DNA from: Zeus faber
Taxonomy: Eukaryota > Chordata > Actinopteri > Zeiformes > Zeidae
Length of the DNA stretch: 64,000 nt
Direction: 5' to 3'
Assembly: GCA_960531495.1 (NCBI GenBank)
Contig: OY482866.1
Span: 8,785,707-8,849,706 of the forward strand
Below, one piece after another: positions 1 to 13,973 of this stretch. Every line of letters starts with the position of its first letter. Position 1 is the stretch's first letter. The position numbers were made by a program, and so were the translations under genes. The notes under the pieces were generated by a model that did no database searches, was not told the DNA's origin, and worked only from the letters and a program-made list of their open reading frames with translations.

Positions 1-412
1 GGTCCTGTCGGTCTGTCGGTCTGTCGCCGTGGAACCGGGATCCGGGATCCGGGCCTGCGGTCCCTGCCTTGTGCCCGCTGCACGGGTTCTGTGCCTGCAC
101 CTGGGGGTTGGTTGTATGTGTGCGCCCCTGGGGGTGCGGGGTCTCCTCCTACTCCCTGTAACTGGGTAAAGCTCCTTGGGGCTGGGCGAAGGGGGTTGCT
201 CCACGGCCCTCTGGCTTCTCTGGGGGCCCGGGGGTCTTCTGTGGCCCCAGGGCACGGTGCTCGGGGCTTTCCTGCAGCCGTAGGGTGTCTACAGGGCTAC
301 GGAGTTCGGGGGGCTTTGGGGCCCTTTCCGCTGCTTGAAGGTGCCGCGACATAGTACCGACCTTCTGCACCAGTACTAATGGTGATAAGTCATGTACACT
401 CACCGGTGGACA

Positions 413-415
<3 letters not shown>
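1..415. other. G+C-rich stretch, no gene recognised
   Basis: The first 350 bases are G- and C-rich and open in several frames on both strands. No frame resembles a known protein, and no splice-bounded exon with a convincing product is visible. It could be the edge of a repeat or of a CpG-rich region lying outside the window. Confidence 0.4.
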
Positions 416-461
<46 letters not shown>

Positions 462-505
462 CACATCACACACGCACACACTCCACCACACCTGCTTTGA
501 ATGCA
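416..505. repeat. (CA)n microsatellite with conserved 3' flank
   Basis: A CA dinucleotide run (416–452) is followed by a 46-bp flank (460–505) that reads GTCACATCACACACGCACAC and then CACCACACCTGCTTTGAATG. Almost the same flank follows the second CA array at 2472–2516. The microsatellite plus flank therefore looks like a dispersed repeat family and not two independent arrays. Confidence 0.8.
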
Positions 506-2516
<2,011 letters not shown>

Positions 2517-3032
2517 GTCCAAAATAAGCAAACCTGTTTTCAACAAGGTTTGAATCCATGAATTGCATATAATTATTATTTTCATGTAATTTTTATTTTC
2601 GGAAGATCTGTTGCTTTTGACAGAGTAACAGTTGATTTGTGAATGACATCGAAGCGCCAGGAGAGATTCTGTGTTTCTCATTGCTGAATCACACACTACA
2701 ATCGAATAGTGTTCAAATAAAAAGAGGGATGTACATAGGCATGAGCAATTAAGTGGTGTAACGTGCGGTTTCCCATAGAATAACAACATTTTCAGGCGAA
2801 GATCTGGACTTTGTCTCCTTCCAGGTTTTCAGGTTGTGCTTCAGTTTAATTGAATTGCGTAGATGTGCCGTGGATATATTTTGAACAGAGATGCGCTAAA
2901 TATTTAGAATCCGTAGCAGCGCTTTATACAATTGATGAATTTGATGCAGCGGAGGACTTTGGACTGCAGAGTCCTGCTGAGGACTCTATATTTTTTTTCC
3001 ACCCAACCACTGTGAATCTTGGAGTTGTTGGG
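2517..3032. other. Intergenic sequence, no gene recognised
   Basis: No gene or repeat could be assigned between the CA array and the SINE-like element. It contains only short open frames and no splice-bounded exon. Confidence 0.4.
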
Positions 3033-3195
3033 GAGGCAGGGTGCATTGCAATGCTCCATCACAGCAAAGATGGTGCTGGGTTCAATTCCCGCCTGGGGCG
3101 CTGTTGGCACTGCACTCCGGTGGATTATCTCCCGATTAGGGGCCTTTCTGTGTGGAGTTGGTCTCCCCGTGCTCACATGGGGCATCCTCTGTATA
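3033..3195 (+). repeat. SINE-like dispersed repeat with tRNA-type B box
   Basis: The segment contains GGGTTCAATTCCCGCC at about 3078–3093, close to a pol III B box, preceded by CATCACAGCAAAGATGG. It continues with GGCCTTTCTGTGTGGAGTTG and CTCCCCGTG. I recognise this order as a common fish dispersed repeat (tRNA-like head, then a TTTCTGTGTGGAGTT body). A second copy of the body lies inverted near 59020–59060. Boundaries are approximate and the exact family name is uncertain. Confidence 0.55.
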
Positions 3196-3199
3196 AGCT

Positions 3200-6100
3200 T
3201 GTCCAGATTTCGATGAAGCAGCTTGTATTGTTTCTGGTTCAATGGTTTCGCCTGGAAGAGTAGATGTAATTTTTGTTGGTGTATTAGGGTTCGCAGAGGA
3301 GTTCGACGTTGAGTTTGGGGTAAACTTTGGACTAGACTGCATTGGACTTTTGGTGGGAATATTTCTGATGCTGTTTCAACAGGGTCTGAATTCGGTTCAT
3401 GGCCCAAGAACCCAGATATTGTTTTGTTTTTTTTGAAATTCAACGAATAATTGAGATAAAAGTCCAGACTGTAGACTTGATGGGCACCATTTCTAGTTTC
3501 GTGGATACACAGGTCTCTTGTTTCATCTCTCAGAATGTTCAAGGGTATAAACAGAATTCCAGATAGCTTGTCATTGCTGATTTAATCTGGCTGTCGGTGA
3601 CATCCAAAACCTTAGGTGTGACCAGCACATTAGGTGTGGCAGCTCATATGACTTACTTGATGGAAAAAGCCAAAGAAAACTTGTGCGCTTAGTTTGCTCA
3701 AAGCTCAATGTTGTACGAGGAGGAGCCGAATGAGTCGTGACGCTGGAGATGTGTTGTTGGTTTTTTTTGGGAAACATTGAACTCTGTGAGAATGAAAACA
3801 AGGCCAATGACTTAGTGTGTGTTTGTGGTCAACCAGAACCTCTGTTGCCAGTGACGCTTGTGACTTAGAACGAAATGTGAAGTATGGTGAGAAAACATCA
3901 GCTTGATTCGGGTCAATGACCAGTCATTGCATTTCTAGAATGGTGAACGGTATTTTTTTATTCTCCACTGGCCCAAGACGGGTTTTGATTCACGATTTGA
4001 TCAACTTCCTGGTTCTCGCTTGCTTTCAGTTTTAATTCATTTTATTTTTATTTTTTAACTCAGTTGCACTTGTCATGGCTGGACACCCTATCTTCTGTCC
4101 TAGAGTGATATATAGTGGGTGCCAAATCAGAATTGGAATCCATTTATTCTGCCAAGTACATTTTCATATACAAGGTATTTGTCCTGGTAAAGAATTGGAC
4201 ATGGACAAGTTTAACAGTCTGCAAAAATAAAGCAAGAGCGACATATCCCAAGAAAATGCATATAATGTAAAATACACAAAATTTTATTTTATGCACAGGA
4301 TACGTTCTGTAAAAAGGCAATAGCTTTTTTTTCTAGGTAAGTGGCAGTATGTTTTCTACGTAGTATGGTTATTGGTATAAGGTAGATGTTGTCCATTGAG
4401 TGCTTGGAGAGCCTGGCTCCTGGGTGAATTTCAACATTGCTGGAGTGCTGGACTTGGTCGTCAGGGTATCGACATTTGAAGCATCACGCTGTGGAAAGTC
4501 TGAGCTAGACGTGTCCCTGCACCAGGCTTCAAAGGAGAGCTGTGGAAGGGAAAATGTGAAGGTTTTATACCATGTGCCTTGATTGAGAATCAAGTCAATA
4601 AAAATAAGAAAAAAAAAGTGGACAGAGACCCCCACCCACGAGGAGACCGGTTGTTCCAATTCCATAGTTCATTGTCTCGTCCGGCGGGGTGGGAACCAGC
4701 ACGCCCATATCATCTGATCGTAGCTGGCAACGCAGTAAATAACTTTTTTATTTGTAGTCACACACCCTACAGTCCTGCAGTTATTTCCAAAAAGTCAGAG
4801 TCTGACGACTGTTGGACCTTCTCAGGATTGAAGAAACCCATTCACATTCTTGCGCCCAGACCGGCCCAATAGTCGCCAAGAAGTCATTATAATATAACTT
4901 CATTAATATGGATTTATGTAAAAAAAACCTGTAAATGTATCAATCTTCAAGTTAAAACAAGTGCATTAATGATATTATTACTATAATTGTGAGGAAGTAA
5001 TGTTTTTAACATCGGGGCTTTTTCTGCGCCATTCTGGGGCATCGTCATCCAGACGCATTCTCTTACTCATTTATTTTGGTTGTTACTGGAATGAAAGACA
5101 AGCAATCAAGGAAGTCTGTAGGCCAGGTTATACAAGTAAAACCATTTTGCTTGAAAAGATTAAAAGATTAGATAAAAAAAATTAGATTAGATTAGTTACA
5201 GATGTAAACAGTCACTTCCAAACAAAATAAGCTACCGTTTGGCTAAAGCAGGTAGGTCATCGCAAGGAATGCAAAAAATGCGAGACTACAAATTGCTCAC
5301 CTTTCAGCAGCATTGAACTCCCACCATACATACAAGCCACTGACATTGATTAGCACTGACAAAAAAAAAGAAAAACGAGCATTCGACTTTGTCTCCTTGC
5401 TCCAGACTTCTCCAGACGCTATATTAAGACCTGTCTTTTTTTATTTTTTTTTTGTTTCTCACTCCTGAGCGCTTTCCGATCACTGCTGCAGAGTCCTCAC
5501 TCACCGCTCACTCACTTGCATCTTATACCAACGTTGAATATGATGTTTCAGCAGAAGGAAAAGTCACATTGAATCACACACATACTTCGATGTGAATAAT
5601 AATGAGCAAAGAGCAATTTCCCAAACACCCTTTTCTTACTTTTTCCACAACAATTCATACAAATGAACAGTCCACTGATGGTTATTGGTGTAAAATGCAG
5701 TATGTATCAACATTTCCTTTGTCTGTACATATATAACTGCCCCATGATTTAAAACCACAAATCCTGACCGATCGCCCGAGACAGTGGGATGGTATTTCCA
5801 GTATCCGCTCCTACATCTCAAATAGAACATTCACCGTATCAATAGGCAACTTCAGTTGAACGCTTTGAACGCTTGATTTGGAGCTTTTTGGAGCTTTTTC
5901 AACCTCTGTCTCTCCCCAATACTCTGGAACAACCTTACAGAAAATGTCCGATCTGCTGATTCCGTTGAATCTTTTGAAAAGCCAGCCCAAGACACGATTT
6001 TATTCTCTTGTATAGGTGAGTCATTAACCCGCTCTTCTAGTTCTACGCCTTTTTAAATACACGTCACCATCTGTTTGCGCCTCATTTTGTTTTGTTTCTC

Positions 6101-7083
6101 CTTGTGTTTTGCTTTCTGTATTTTTAACTTTGTATTTTTTCCTCATAAAATTATTCTTGTTATTTTAAACTGCTCTATAAATAAAGATGAATTGATTGAT
6201 TGGTTGTTACAGCAAAGGCAAAACCAGATGCAGTCCTTAGTGCATTCACGGTTAAAAGCCTTAAAAATGGATTGGAAGTGTGGGTGTTGAGGATGGAAAA
6301 TTGGGGGGGCGGGGGCTGATCTCTTAATCGACTCATCGTCCAGATACGCTCACAAGTTCGTCTAAATCTTTGTCGTTCTGAGAGCGGTAGACAACGAGAA
6401 GACGTGAGGTCTATATTAGGCAGAAAGAAGGGAAGGTTGTCTCCGGCCTCGGTATCAGCGTCCTCGTCCTCGAGCTGTACTCGTCAAACTGGAAAAAGTC
6501 ACGTAGGTGAGGTAAAAGCTTTTTGGTTTGTTTGTAGGAAGAATCCACTGAGGTGAGAGTCAAGAGAATCAAGAGGTCCATATTCTATCAACATTGATCG
6601 ATTCAACAACATCAATAAATGTGATATTTGATTTTTTTAGACTTTGCATTGGGAAAAAAATGGTATGGTGGTCCAGGTATTTTCATGTTGGAAATTGCTT
6701 TCATTGTACATTTAACCAACCTAGAATGTATTCCTCCCCAAACTCTCTATCACAGCAGCATCTCAAATACCAGCACTTGGTGGAAAAACAAGAATGACCA
6801 CGAGCCTTCCTCGTGCATGTGGTCACCCTGCTTGGCCACCGAAACCGGATGGTCACTTTATTTCTTATTCAAATCCTATTTTGACAATCCAGTAATGTCT
6901 TACTTTTTGAGCACTGTTGAAGAAGCTGACAGGGTAATGGCCTCATCTTTTTGACGTTTCTGTCTATAATATGTCTTTATATATGTCATGTCACAGGAGA
7001 GAAGCAGTCCAGTGAACAGGCGCGGTGAGCATCTTGTAAATGAAACGACGATCACTGCAAAGGAAGTGCAATTATATTATATT
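3200..7083. other. Gene-poor intergenic region
   Basis: About 3.9 kb of A+T-rich DNA without a recognisable host gene or long intact open frame. On the minus strand between about 3136 and 3400 there is a short Ser/Thr/Pro/Asn-rich reading that continues across a frame change; it may be the relic of a coding exon. GATTAGATTA-type pentamers occur near 5185–5200. Confidence 0.4.
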
Positions 7084-7133
7084 ATATTAGATTAGATTAG
7101 ATTAGATTAGATTAGATTAGATTAGATTAGATT
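7084..7133. repeat. (ATTAG)n pentanucleotide repeat
   Basis: About nine tandem copies of ATTAG/GATTA. The next 150 bases are A+T-rich with imperfect TATTATACTA-type repetition. It is a simple-sequence tract with no coding content. Confidence 0.9.
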
Positions 7134-7389
7134 GTAGGCTACTATGTTATACTATTCTATTTATATTATACTATTCTATTTCATATTATACTGTATATAT
7201 TATGTTATATCATACTATATTGTATATTATATATTTTCTGTATTATACACACACAATACATTCTATATTGTTATTATTAAATTATATATTAAATGTACAG
7301 CTTTTTTTTTTTAAACAAAAAATAAAAATGCCTTAGTTTACATATGCTTATATATTTCACTAATATTTTACTTATTGTTTCACATTTAT

Positions 7390-7483
7390 GTTTTATGTAT
7401 GCACCGAACACCAAAACAAATTCTTTGTTCGTGTAAACTTACTTGGCAATAAAGACTATTTTGATTCTGATTCTGATTCTGAT
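7390..7483 (+). repeat. LINE/SINE-type 3' tail with (TTCTGA)n
   Basis: The sequence has ACTTGGCAATAAAGACTATT followed by three to four copies of TTCTGA. This AATAAA-plus-hexamer ending is the typical 3' tail of a fish non-LTR retrotransposon or a SINE mobilised by it. The body upstream is not recognisable, so this is probably a severely 5'-truncated insertion on the + strand. Confidence 0.55.
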
Positions 7484-7597
7484 TTTATACTATATTATTA
7501 TTAAATTGCTACGAAGAACCCTACAGGCAAATACCCCCAGGGATGCCCCAGGGGGCGGGAGGATGAGCATCCCAACCGGACGCATTTACTGGTAACG

Positions 7598-8418
7598 ACC
7601 CAAGCAAATGGACAACAGATTACGAGCGCAGTCTGTATATGTGGCAAGGTCTGCAAAAACCTGACAGGTCTGAAGATCCACCAGACTAAGATGGCCTGTC
7701 TCAGGAAGGAACAGGTGAAGCGACGCTCAGGAACGACAGCTGACGCAACAGTCCTTGTTGCGCCGACTGTAGAACCTGGTCAGACGGAGGAGGAGCCGGG
7801 TCCGGAGTCCCCCCACAGTACCCGGAACCTCCAAGCAACACATGTCCCCCCACCAAGCAGGAAATCGGAACATCGTCGGGTTAAGTGGCCTGTCGCCAAC
7901 AGCAAGGAGTGGACCAAGCTGGATGAGGACGTAGACAAGACCCTGGAAGCCATCTCGAAGGGCAATGCTGACCAGAAGCTCCAAACTATGTGCTCCCTCA
8001 TCATGAGTATAGGAGCTGAGCGTTTTGGAGTGGAAGAAAAGCGAGGAGCAAGCAACCCAGCAAAGCTCAACCAGCGGGAAGTCAAGATAAGCCAGCTGAG
8101 ACAAGAACTGAAATCCTTGAGACGCCAGTTCAAGGCAGCCAAGGAAGAGGAGAGACATGTCCTGTCGGAACTCACTAACATCATAAGGAAGAAACTCATC
8201 ACGTTGAGGAGGGCCGAGTGGCACCGAAGGACAGGCAAAGAAAGGGCACGGAAGCGAAGTGCAATCATTGGCAACCCCTTCGCCTTCACCAAGAGGCTAC
8301 TGGGCCAGAAGCGCAGCGGCCGCCTTGTTTGCCCTGTAAAAGAGATCAACCATCATCTCAACACCACCTTCAGTGACACTTCAAGAGACCAAGAACTTGG
8401 CCCTTGCAAGGCACTGGT
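7598..8418 (+). pseudogene. Retrotransposon ORF, N-terminal part (zinc finger, basic linker)
   Basis: The open frame before the L2 insertion. A C-I-C-G-K-V-C finger followed by GLKIHQTKMAC lies just upstream of the first in-frame Met (7691), so that Met is not the original start. A Glu/Lys-rich, probably coiled-coil stretch follows (KLNQREVKISQLRQELKSL, about 8065–8125) and then a basic segment. The frame resumes after the L2 fragment, so the gene was once continuous. The finger probably binds DNA at the insertion target, as in R2-like elements (inference). Confidence 0.75.
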
Positions 8419-9043
8419 GACATTTACATTTACATTTAGTCATTTAGCAGACGCTTTTATCCAAAGCGACTTACAAGGGAGAATAACATTCAAGCTACAT
8501 TGCGACAGAGATTAGTGTATCAACAACATTCGTGTAACAATAAATACTGCAAGGTGGTGCTAAGTAATTGTAGGTTAGGACAGGAGGTACTCACTGAAGA
8601 GCTAGGTCTTCAAGTGCTTCTTAAAGACAGAGAGGGAGGTCCCCGCTCTGGTCATTTTTGGCAGCTCGTTCCACCAACGTGGAACTACAAATGAGAATAG
8701 CCTGGATTGCCGTGGCTGTATGGCCGGCAGAGCCAGGCGACGCTCATTTGACGAGCGCAGCATCCAGGGGGCAACATGTGCTCTTACAAGAGCATTTAAG
8801 TAGGCGGGAGCATTCCCAGCAATCACTCTGTAGGCCAGCATAAGGGACTTGAACTTGACGCGGGCGGCTACAGGTAACCAGTGGAGCTCGATGAGCAGCG
8901 GAGTGACATGTGCCCTCTTTGGCTGGTTGAACACCAATCGCGCCGCCGCATTCTGTATCATCTGTAGTGGCTTCACCGCACAGGCCGGCAAGCCTTTTAA
9001 GAGGGCGTTGCAGTAGTCGAGACGGGACATCACCAAGGTGACA
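8416..9043 (-). mobile_element. L2-like LINE 3' fragment nested in retrotransposon copy 1
   Basis: On the minus strand 9036→8602 encodes the C-terminal end of a LINE reverse-transcriptase ORF: SRLDYCNALL, IQNAAARLVF, HVTPLLIELHWLPV and WWNELP, the well-known ending of L2/CR1-type ORF2. Its 3' UTR runs to about 8423 and ends in tandem ATGTAA-type units; the CATTTAGCAGACGCTTTTAT phrase (8440–8459) is the common fish 3' UTR of this family. The fragment sits inside the other element's ORF, with GGTGACA at both edges (8416–8422 and 9037–9043), so it is the younger insertion. Confidence 0.8.
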
Positions 9044-10090
9044 CCTGCAGAACCAGTGTCCCAATTCAACAGTGCTGAGCCAACCCTGTCAGAGGTAAGA
9101 GAAGCTGTCAAATCTGCAAGATCTAGTTCGGTTCCCGGCCCCAGCGGTGTACCCTACAAGGTCTACAAGCAGTGCCCACGGCTTCTTAAACGTCTATGGA
9201 AGATCTTACAGGTGAGTTGGAGAAGAGGGATAGTTGCCGCCCAGTGGAGGCACGCCAAAGGCGTCTGGATCCCAAAGGAAGAGAACTCAAGCAACATCGA
9301 GCAGTTTCGTATAATCTCACTGCTCAGCGTTGAGAGCAAGATTTTCTTTAAGATCCTGTCTCAACGACTAACAGAGTTCCTCTTGAAGAACTGCTACATA
9401 GATACCTCTGTCCAGAAGGGGGGAGTTATGGGAGTGCCTGGGTGCCTGGAGCATACAGGAGTGGTGACACAGCTGATCCGGGAGGCAAGGGAAAGCAAAG
9501 GAGACTTAGCAACCCTCTGGCTCGACTTAACCAACGCGTACGGATCTATTCCACACAAGCTTGTCGAAACAGCACTGACAAGACACCACTTTCCTGTGAA
9601 GATCCGCAACCTCGTCATGGACTATTACAACGACTTCAGCGCTAGGGTCTCCTCAGGCCAAAAGACATCTGCCTGGCACCGCCTGGAGAAGGGCATAATC
9701 ACCGGCTGTACAATTTCGGTGTCACTCTTCTCCTTGGCCATGAACATGATCGTTAAGTCTGCTGAGGCAGAATGCAGAAGGCCCAAATCAAGATCAGGGA
9801 CCCGGCAGCCGCCCATAAGAGCTTTTATGGACGACTTAACAGTGATGACCACATCTGTTCCTGGGTGCAGGTGGCTCCTTCAGGGGCTTGAACAGCTCAT
9901 CTCTTGGGCGAAGATGAGCTTCAAGCCAGCGAAGTCCAGGTCTCTGGTCCTGAGAAAAGGCAAAGTGGCCGACCACTTCTGCTTTACTCTGGGAGGGACT
10001 AAGATTCCAACGGTGACCGAAAAGCCTGTCAAGAGCCTGGGTAAAATCTTTGACAGCTCCCTGAAAGACGCAGCGGCAATACAGCAGACC
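9038..10090 (+). pseudogene. Retrotransposon reverse transcriptase (copy 1)
   Basis: Reverse-transcriptase domain of the element. It has PGPSGVPYKVYK near its start (about 9140), the motif A region LWLDLTNAYGSIPH (about 9515–9555), and the catalytic FMDD at 9824–9835. The frame follows directly from the N-terminal part once the L2 insertion is ignored. After KDAAAIQQT near 10085 the reading leaves the family frame, and the expected sequence continues in another frame, so there are at least one or two indels between 10085 and 10150. The protein cannot be made intact. Confidence 0.8.
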
Positions 10091-10149
10091 AGAGCGACTT
10101 GTCATCCTGGCTCACAGCCATTGACAAATCCGGCCTCCCAGGAAATTCA

Positions 10150-11507
10150 AGGCCTGGATACACCAGCACGGAGTCCTGCCCAGAATACTCTGGCCCCTGT
10201 TAGTCTACGATGTACCAGTGACAACTGTAGAGGCACTTGAGAGGACCATCAGCCAGTTTCTTAGGAGATGGCTGGGGCTCCCTCGGTCCTTAAGCAGCAT
10301 TGCCCTGTATGGCCACTCCACCAAGCTGCACCTCCCTTTCAGTGGACTAACAGAGGAGTTCAAAGTCATCCGTTCCAGAGAGGTGATGATGTACAGGGAT
10401 TTGGCAGATGCGAAGGTGGCCTCGGCAGGAATTCTCGTCAAGACCAGGAGGAAGTGGCAGGCACAAGAAGCCATCAGCAGAGCGGAGGCAAGGCTGAGCC
10501 ACAAAACCTTGGTCGGAACCGTGGCAATGGGGAGGGCAGGCCTTGGTAACTTTCCAAAGCCACGCTATGACCGTGCCTGTGGAAAGGAGAAGCGCCAACT
10601 GGTCCAAGACGAGATCAGTGCAGAGGTGGAGGAAGAACGCAAGTGCAAGATGGTTGATATGTCCAAGCAAGGGTCGTGGACTAGGTGGGAGCATGCGGAT
10701 CCTCGCAAACTCACCTGGCCAGAGCTCTGGAGAGCTGAACCTCTGCGCACAAAGTTTCTCATCCAGTCAGTCTACGACGTTCTCCCGAGTCCGGCCAACC
10801 TTCACACCTGGGGCCTGGCAGACACTCCTGAGTGCAAGTTGTGCCAGAGGAGGGGCCCCATGGAGCACATTCTGAGCTGCTGCCCAAAGGCGTTAGGAGA
10901 TAGGAGGTATCGCTGGCGCCACGACCAAGTTTTAAAATCCTTGGCGGATTCCATCTGCACAGCGATACAGAACAGCAAGACCCAGGTTGCCCAGAAGCAG
11001 TCAATCACGTTCGTTAGAGCGGGGCAGAAGGCAAACCATCAGCCCAACGCTTCAGGAGGGCTCCTCGCTACCGCTCGTGACTGGCAGCTCCAAGTTGACC
11101 TGGGAAGGCAACTCAAGTTCCCAGCTAACATAGCTACCACTTTACTCCGCCCAGATATGGTGTTTACATCGAAGTCCACCAAGCAAGTGGTCGTGCTAGA
11201 ACTGACTGTCCCATGGGAGGACCGGATTGATGAGGCCAACAAGCACAAGAGGGCTAAGTATGCTGAGCTCACCAGTGAGTGCCAGAGCAACGGCTGGAAA
11301 GCCCGCTGTGAGCCTGTCGAGATCGGGTGCAGAGGTTTCGCAGGTCATCCACTCCAGAGAGTGTTCAAACTCCTTGGTATTAGAGGACTGCAGTTGAGGA
11401 GAGCCACTAAGAACATTCTTGAGGCCGCAGAAAAGGCCTCACGGTGGCTGTGGATCCGTAGGGGGGATCCGTGGTGCGCGCTACTTGTACACAAGCCGGG
11501 GGGTTGA
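10150..11507 (+). pseudogene. Retrotransposon C-terminal domain: thumb, CCHC, endonuclease
   Basis: After the frame change the protein continues as VYDVPVTTVEALERTISQF and FLRRWLGLPRSLSS. A CCHC knuckle follows (C-K-L-C, 7 residues, H, 4 residues, C; about 10833–10884), then a restriction-like endonuclease with the LRPD motif (RPD at 11148–11156) and VVLELTVPWEDR. In the R2 group this nuclease nicks the target so that reverse transcription can prime there. The frame stays open for 429 codons to the stop at 11505–11507. Confidence 0.75.
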
Positions 11508-11620
11508 TCGCCCCTGGTTGGGTCGCCTGGTGGAGGGTGTCCGATGATTAAAGACCCGAAACACCCTGAGAACCCAGGTCCATCGCTGAAGATGTGTGTC
11601 CAAGTATCACCGCAAGGTGT

Positions 11621-12361
11621 ATTAAAGTTCTTATATTTTCTTTTGTAGGAATTACACAATTGCTTTAGATCATCATTGCAGCATTGTGAATATTGTAGAA
11701 ACAAGAGCACTATATATAACACTATATATAATTTGTATCTTTATGGTACATTTTAAAAACTACAATACAAAATATTCAGCTCTCCATCTATTAAACAAAA
11801 GATGAGAACCAATATCACTAATTTCCAGCAAACTTAGTGTCGCTAACAAGACAAATGCAGCTCACAAATGGCAGGGACCTTCTGTATGCAGCTACAAAAC
11901 CAATATGCATTGGGATTATTGTAAAGATTTGGATATTTTGTCATGTGAAGTTATAGTTTTCTGACTGGATGTGAATGGGAAATGCCCAAGAGTGTTGAAG
12001 GCTAAAAGGTGAACTGTGTTTCTGTGACTATAACCTGCATTATGTCGCCCATGTGTGGTAGGTCTGAGCACTGCAGGTTTATTCGCTGTCAGAAGGCCTC
12101 CTTGAAGCTGGAGCATGAAGAAGTATGATGCATTGTTGACATAATGCTTTTGTTGACGTTTGCGCAACGTGTACAAAGATTGAGATGGTGCATAATTCAG
12201 GAGACTCCTTCACACTATCTGTCTCCTTTTGTCTCCTTTGCTCTCTGTTTTCTGCTGTGTATGTCTGACTTTCCATAGCTGATTGTCGCAGACGAGTGTC
12301 CTTAAATTAAAACACATTTGGGTCTTATTAATTTGTAATTGTCACAAGTCAACCGACAAAT
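11621..12361. other. Intergenic sequence, no gene recognised
   Basis: A+T-rich sequence with no recognisable gene, repeat family or exon. Confidence 0.4.
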
Positions 12362-12448
<87 letters not shown>

Positions 12449-12480
12449 ATCTTTCTATCTATCTGTCTGTCTGTCTGTCA
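12362..12480. repeat. (TATC)n tetranucleotide repeat
   Basis: About 20 uninterrupted CTAT/TATC units followed by variant CTTT and CTGT units to 12480. It is a typical polymorphic tetranucleotide microsatellite without coding content. Confidence 0.95.
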
Positions 12481-12599
12481 AAATCTTAATTTACCAACTG
12501 AATTTCACATTCATATTCTGCTGTTTGATTAGATTCTATAAAATGAATGACCTAATTTGCACAGAGGATGAGGAAAATTGTTTTTTATATGAGATAAGG

Positions 12600-13030
12600 C
12601 TTTATTTATCTCTGGAAGGAAATTCAGGAATTAAACCCTCATTTTATTAATATTAATATCTGAGCACCCAGACGTTGACACATCGAAGCAGGACTCTAGT
12701 GACCTTTTCAACGGACTAGGGAAAGGAGGAATCAGATCATTTCCAGTGGACCGCCACCAGCAGTTGACCGTGGAATTAATAAGTTCTGCAGACTGAACTG
12801 GATCGACCACTGGAACTGTTTTGCGGGACACAGACCTTAGACCCTCTTCAGAGCAGATGTTCTTCATCCAAACAGAGTTACTTCCGATGGACGGTCTCCT
12901 CTCTTCCCTTCATTGTCCTCCTGACCCCCACCCAAATTCTTCCCACCACTCTCATCCCTGGGATGACCTTGATGATACCAGGTCTCCTATCAGGCACTTT
13001 CCCACAGCCTTGAAACAATGACAATCGGAA
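12600..13030 (+). repeat. Degenerate LINE fragments (Rex1-like tail, ORF1-like piece)
   Basis: At 12598–12632 the phrase CTTTATTTATCTCTGGAAGG resembles a Rex1-type 3' tail. At about 12838–12900 one frame reads LFRADVLHPN, which resembles the Asp/His block of the esterase-like domain in ORF1 of CR1/Rex-type LINEs. Both are short, broken readings and the assignment is tentative. Confidence 0.35.
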
Positions 13031-13080
13031 ATGGGTGCACCGGGGTGGGCCTGTTTTTAAATTCAACTTTATCTCTGTTA

Positions 13081-13240
13081 AGTCAAGTCAAGTTTATTTA
13101 TATCGCCCTTAATCACTCAGACTCTTAGTCTCACGTTTCACAAAGAAAGAAAACAGCCTTCCCTAGGCTTATCTCCATCCGGGCAAGGGAAATTCCCGCA
13201 AACCCCTTGGGGGAAAAAAAGCGAGAAACCTTGAAATCTT
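13081..13240. repeat. Dispersed repeat (AAGTCAAGTCAAGTTTATTT type)
   Basis: The start, AAGTCAAGTCAAGTTTATTT, and the end, ACCCCTTGGGGGAAAAAAAG followed by GAGAAACCTT, match the two ends of a dispersed repeat that I recall as very common in fish genomes. The middle is degenerate. The class is uncertain. Confidence 0.5.
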
Positions 13241-13965
13241 CTATTTTGAACTTTTTATTATATGCTTTTATTCTTCTTTGCTTAAATGCAATGTTTTGTA
13301 TGTCTTGTGTAAGTGAACTCCAACTGCAATGGTCAATATGTGTATTTATAGCCATCGTGTCATTGCACATTGTTCCCTTTCCGTAATAGGCTGCACATTG
13401 TACATTGGTATTATTCCCTGAAAAACCACTGCATTGTTTTTGCATACTGCACATATATACAAACATGTTTTGATTATGGATTTTCTTTCTATATTTTTGG
13501 CTTATATGTTTACCTTCTCTTGAATATAAATTTTTTTCTGATTGCGATTATTTTATTTTTATTCTCTCCTGCGACGTTCTTTGAAATGATTCTGAAGATG
13601 TATCGGTCACATACACATTGAACTGTGTAGCATGTAGTGGAATGTTTTTTTTTTTTTTTGCAAACTCCAGAGACTGTGCTGGGTAGAGTAGTAAAAAATA
13701 AGAAGAAATAAAATAGGAATAAAATAAAAATCTAAGGAAATATAAAAAAAAAAAAAAGGTATAAATCCTATTAGTAATCAATAAATAGCAATCAAAATAT
13801 ATCAACAACTGAAACGAGATACAAAAAAAAAAAATATATGAATATATATTTTTAAACGTATATTGTGCAGTGTTTGCAGCTTCACTGCACTTCATTTGAA
13901 AGACTGCAATGTCGCGTGATATTTTATTAAAATATCTATTTTCTAGGAATGGGTGGGCCGGGCGA

Positions 13966-13973
13966 TGACGTCA
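13966..13973. promoter_or_regulatory. Perfect CRE palindrome upstream of cntf-like gene
   Basis: TGACGTCA, the consensus cAMP-response element, lies 318 bp before the cntf-like start codon in a short G+C-richer patch (13950–14090) that probably is the promoter. CREB/ATF binding is inferred from the motif only. Confidence 0.5.

Larger units (their letters stand above)
7505..11620 (+). mobile_element. Non-LTR retrotransposon, restriction-like-endonuclease type (copy 1)
   Basis: A near-full-length but degenerate element. In order it has an N-terminal CxxC…H…C finger (7655–7705), a reverse transcriptase with an FMDD active site, a CCHC knuckle near 10833–10884 and a restriction-like endonuclease with RPD and ELTVPW motifs (11148–11210). 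Finger, RT, CCHC knuckle and RLE in this order characterise the R2/NeSL/Utopia group. It is interrupted by an L2 fragment at 8423–9036 and by a frame change near 10085–10150. Ends are approximate; the 3' end is placed after the stop at 11507 plus about 100 bp of possible 3' UTR. A second copy is in mfsd8 intron 10. Confidence 0.8.

Noticed and set aside
3078..3093. Possible tRNA gene (B-box-like sequence)
   Set aside because: No matching acceptor stem or anticodon arm; fits better as a SINE-like repeat.
10205..11290. Several antisense frames of 65–115 codons
   Set aside because: Shadows of the retrotransposon ORF on the + strand.
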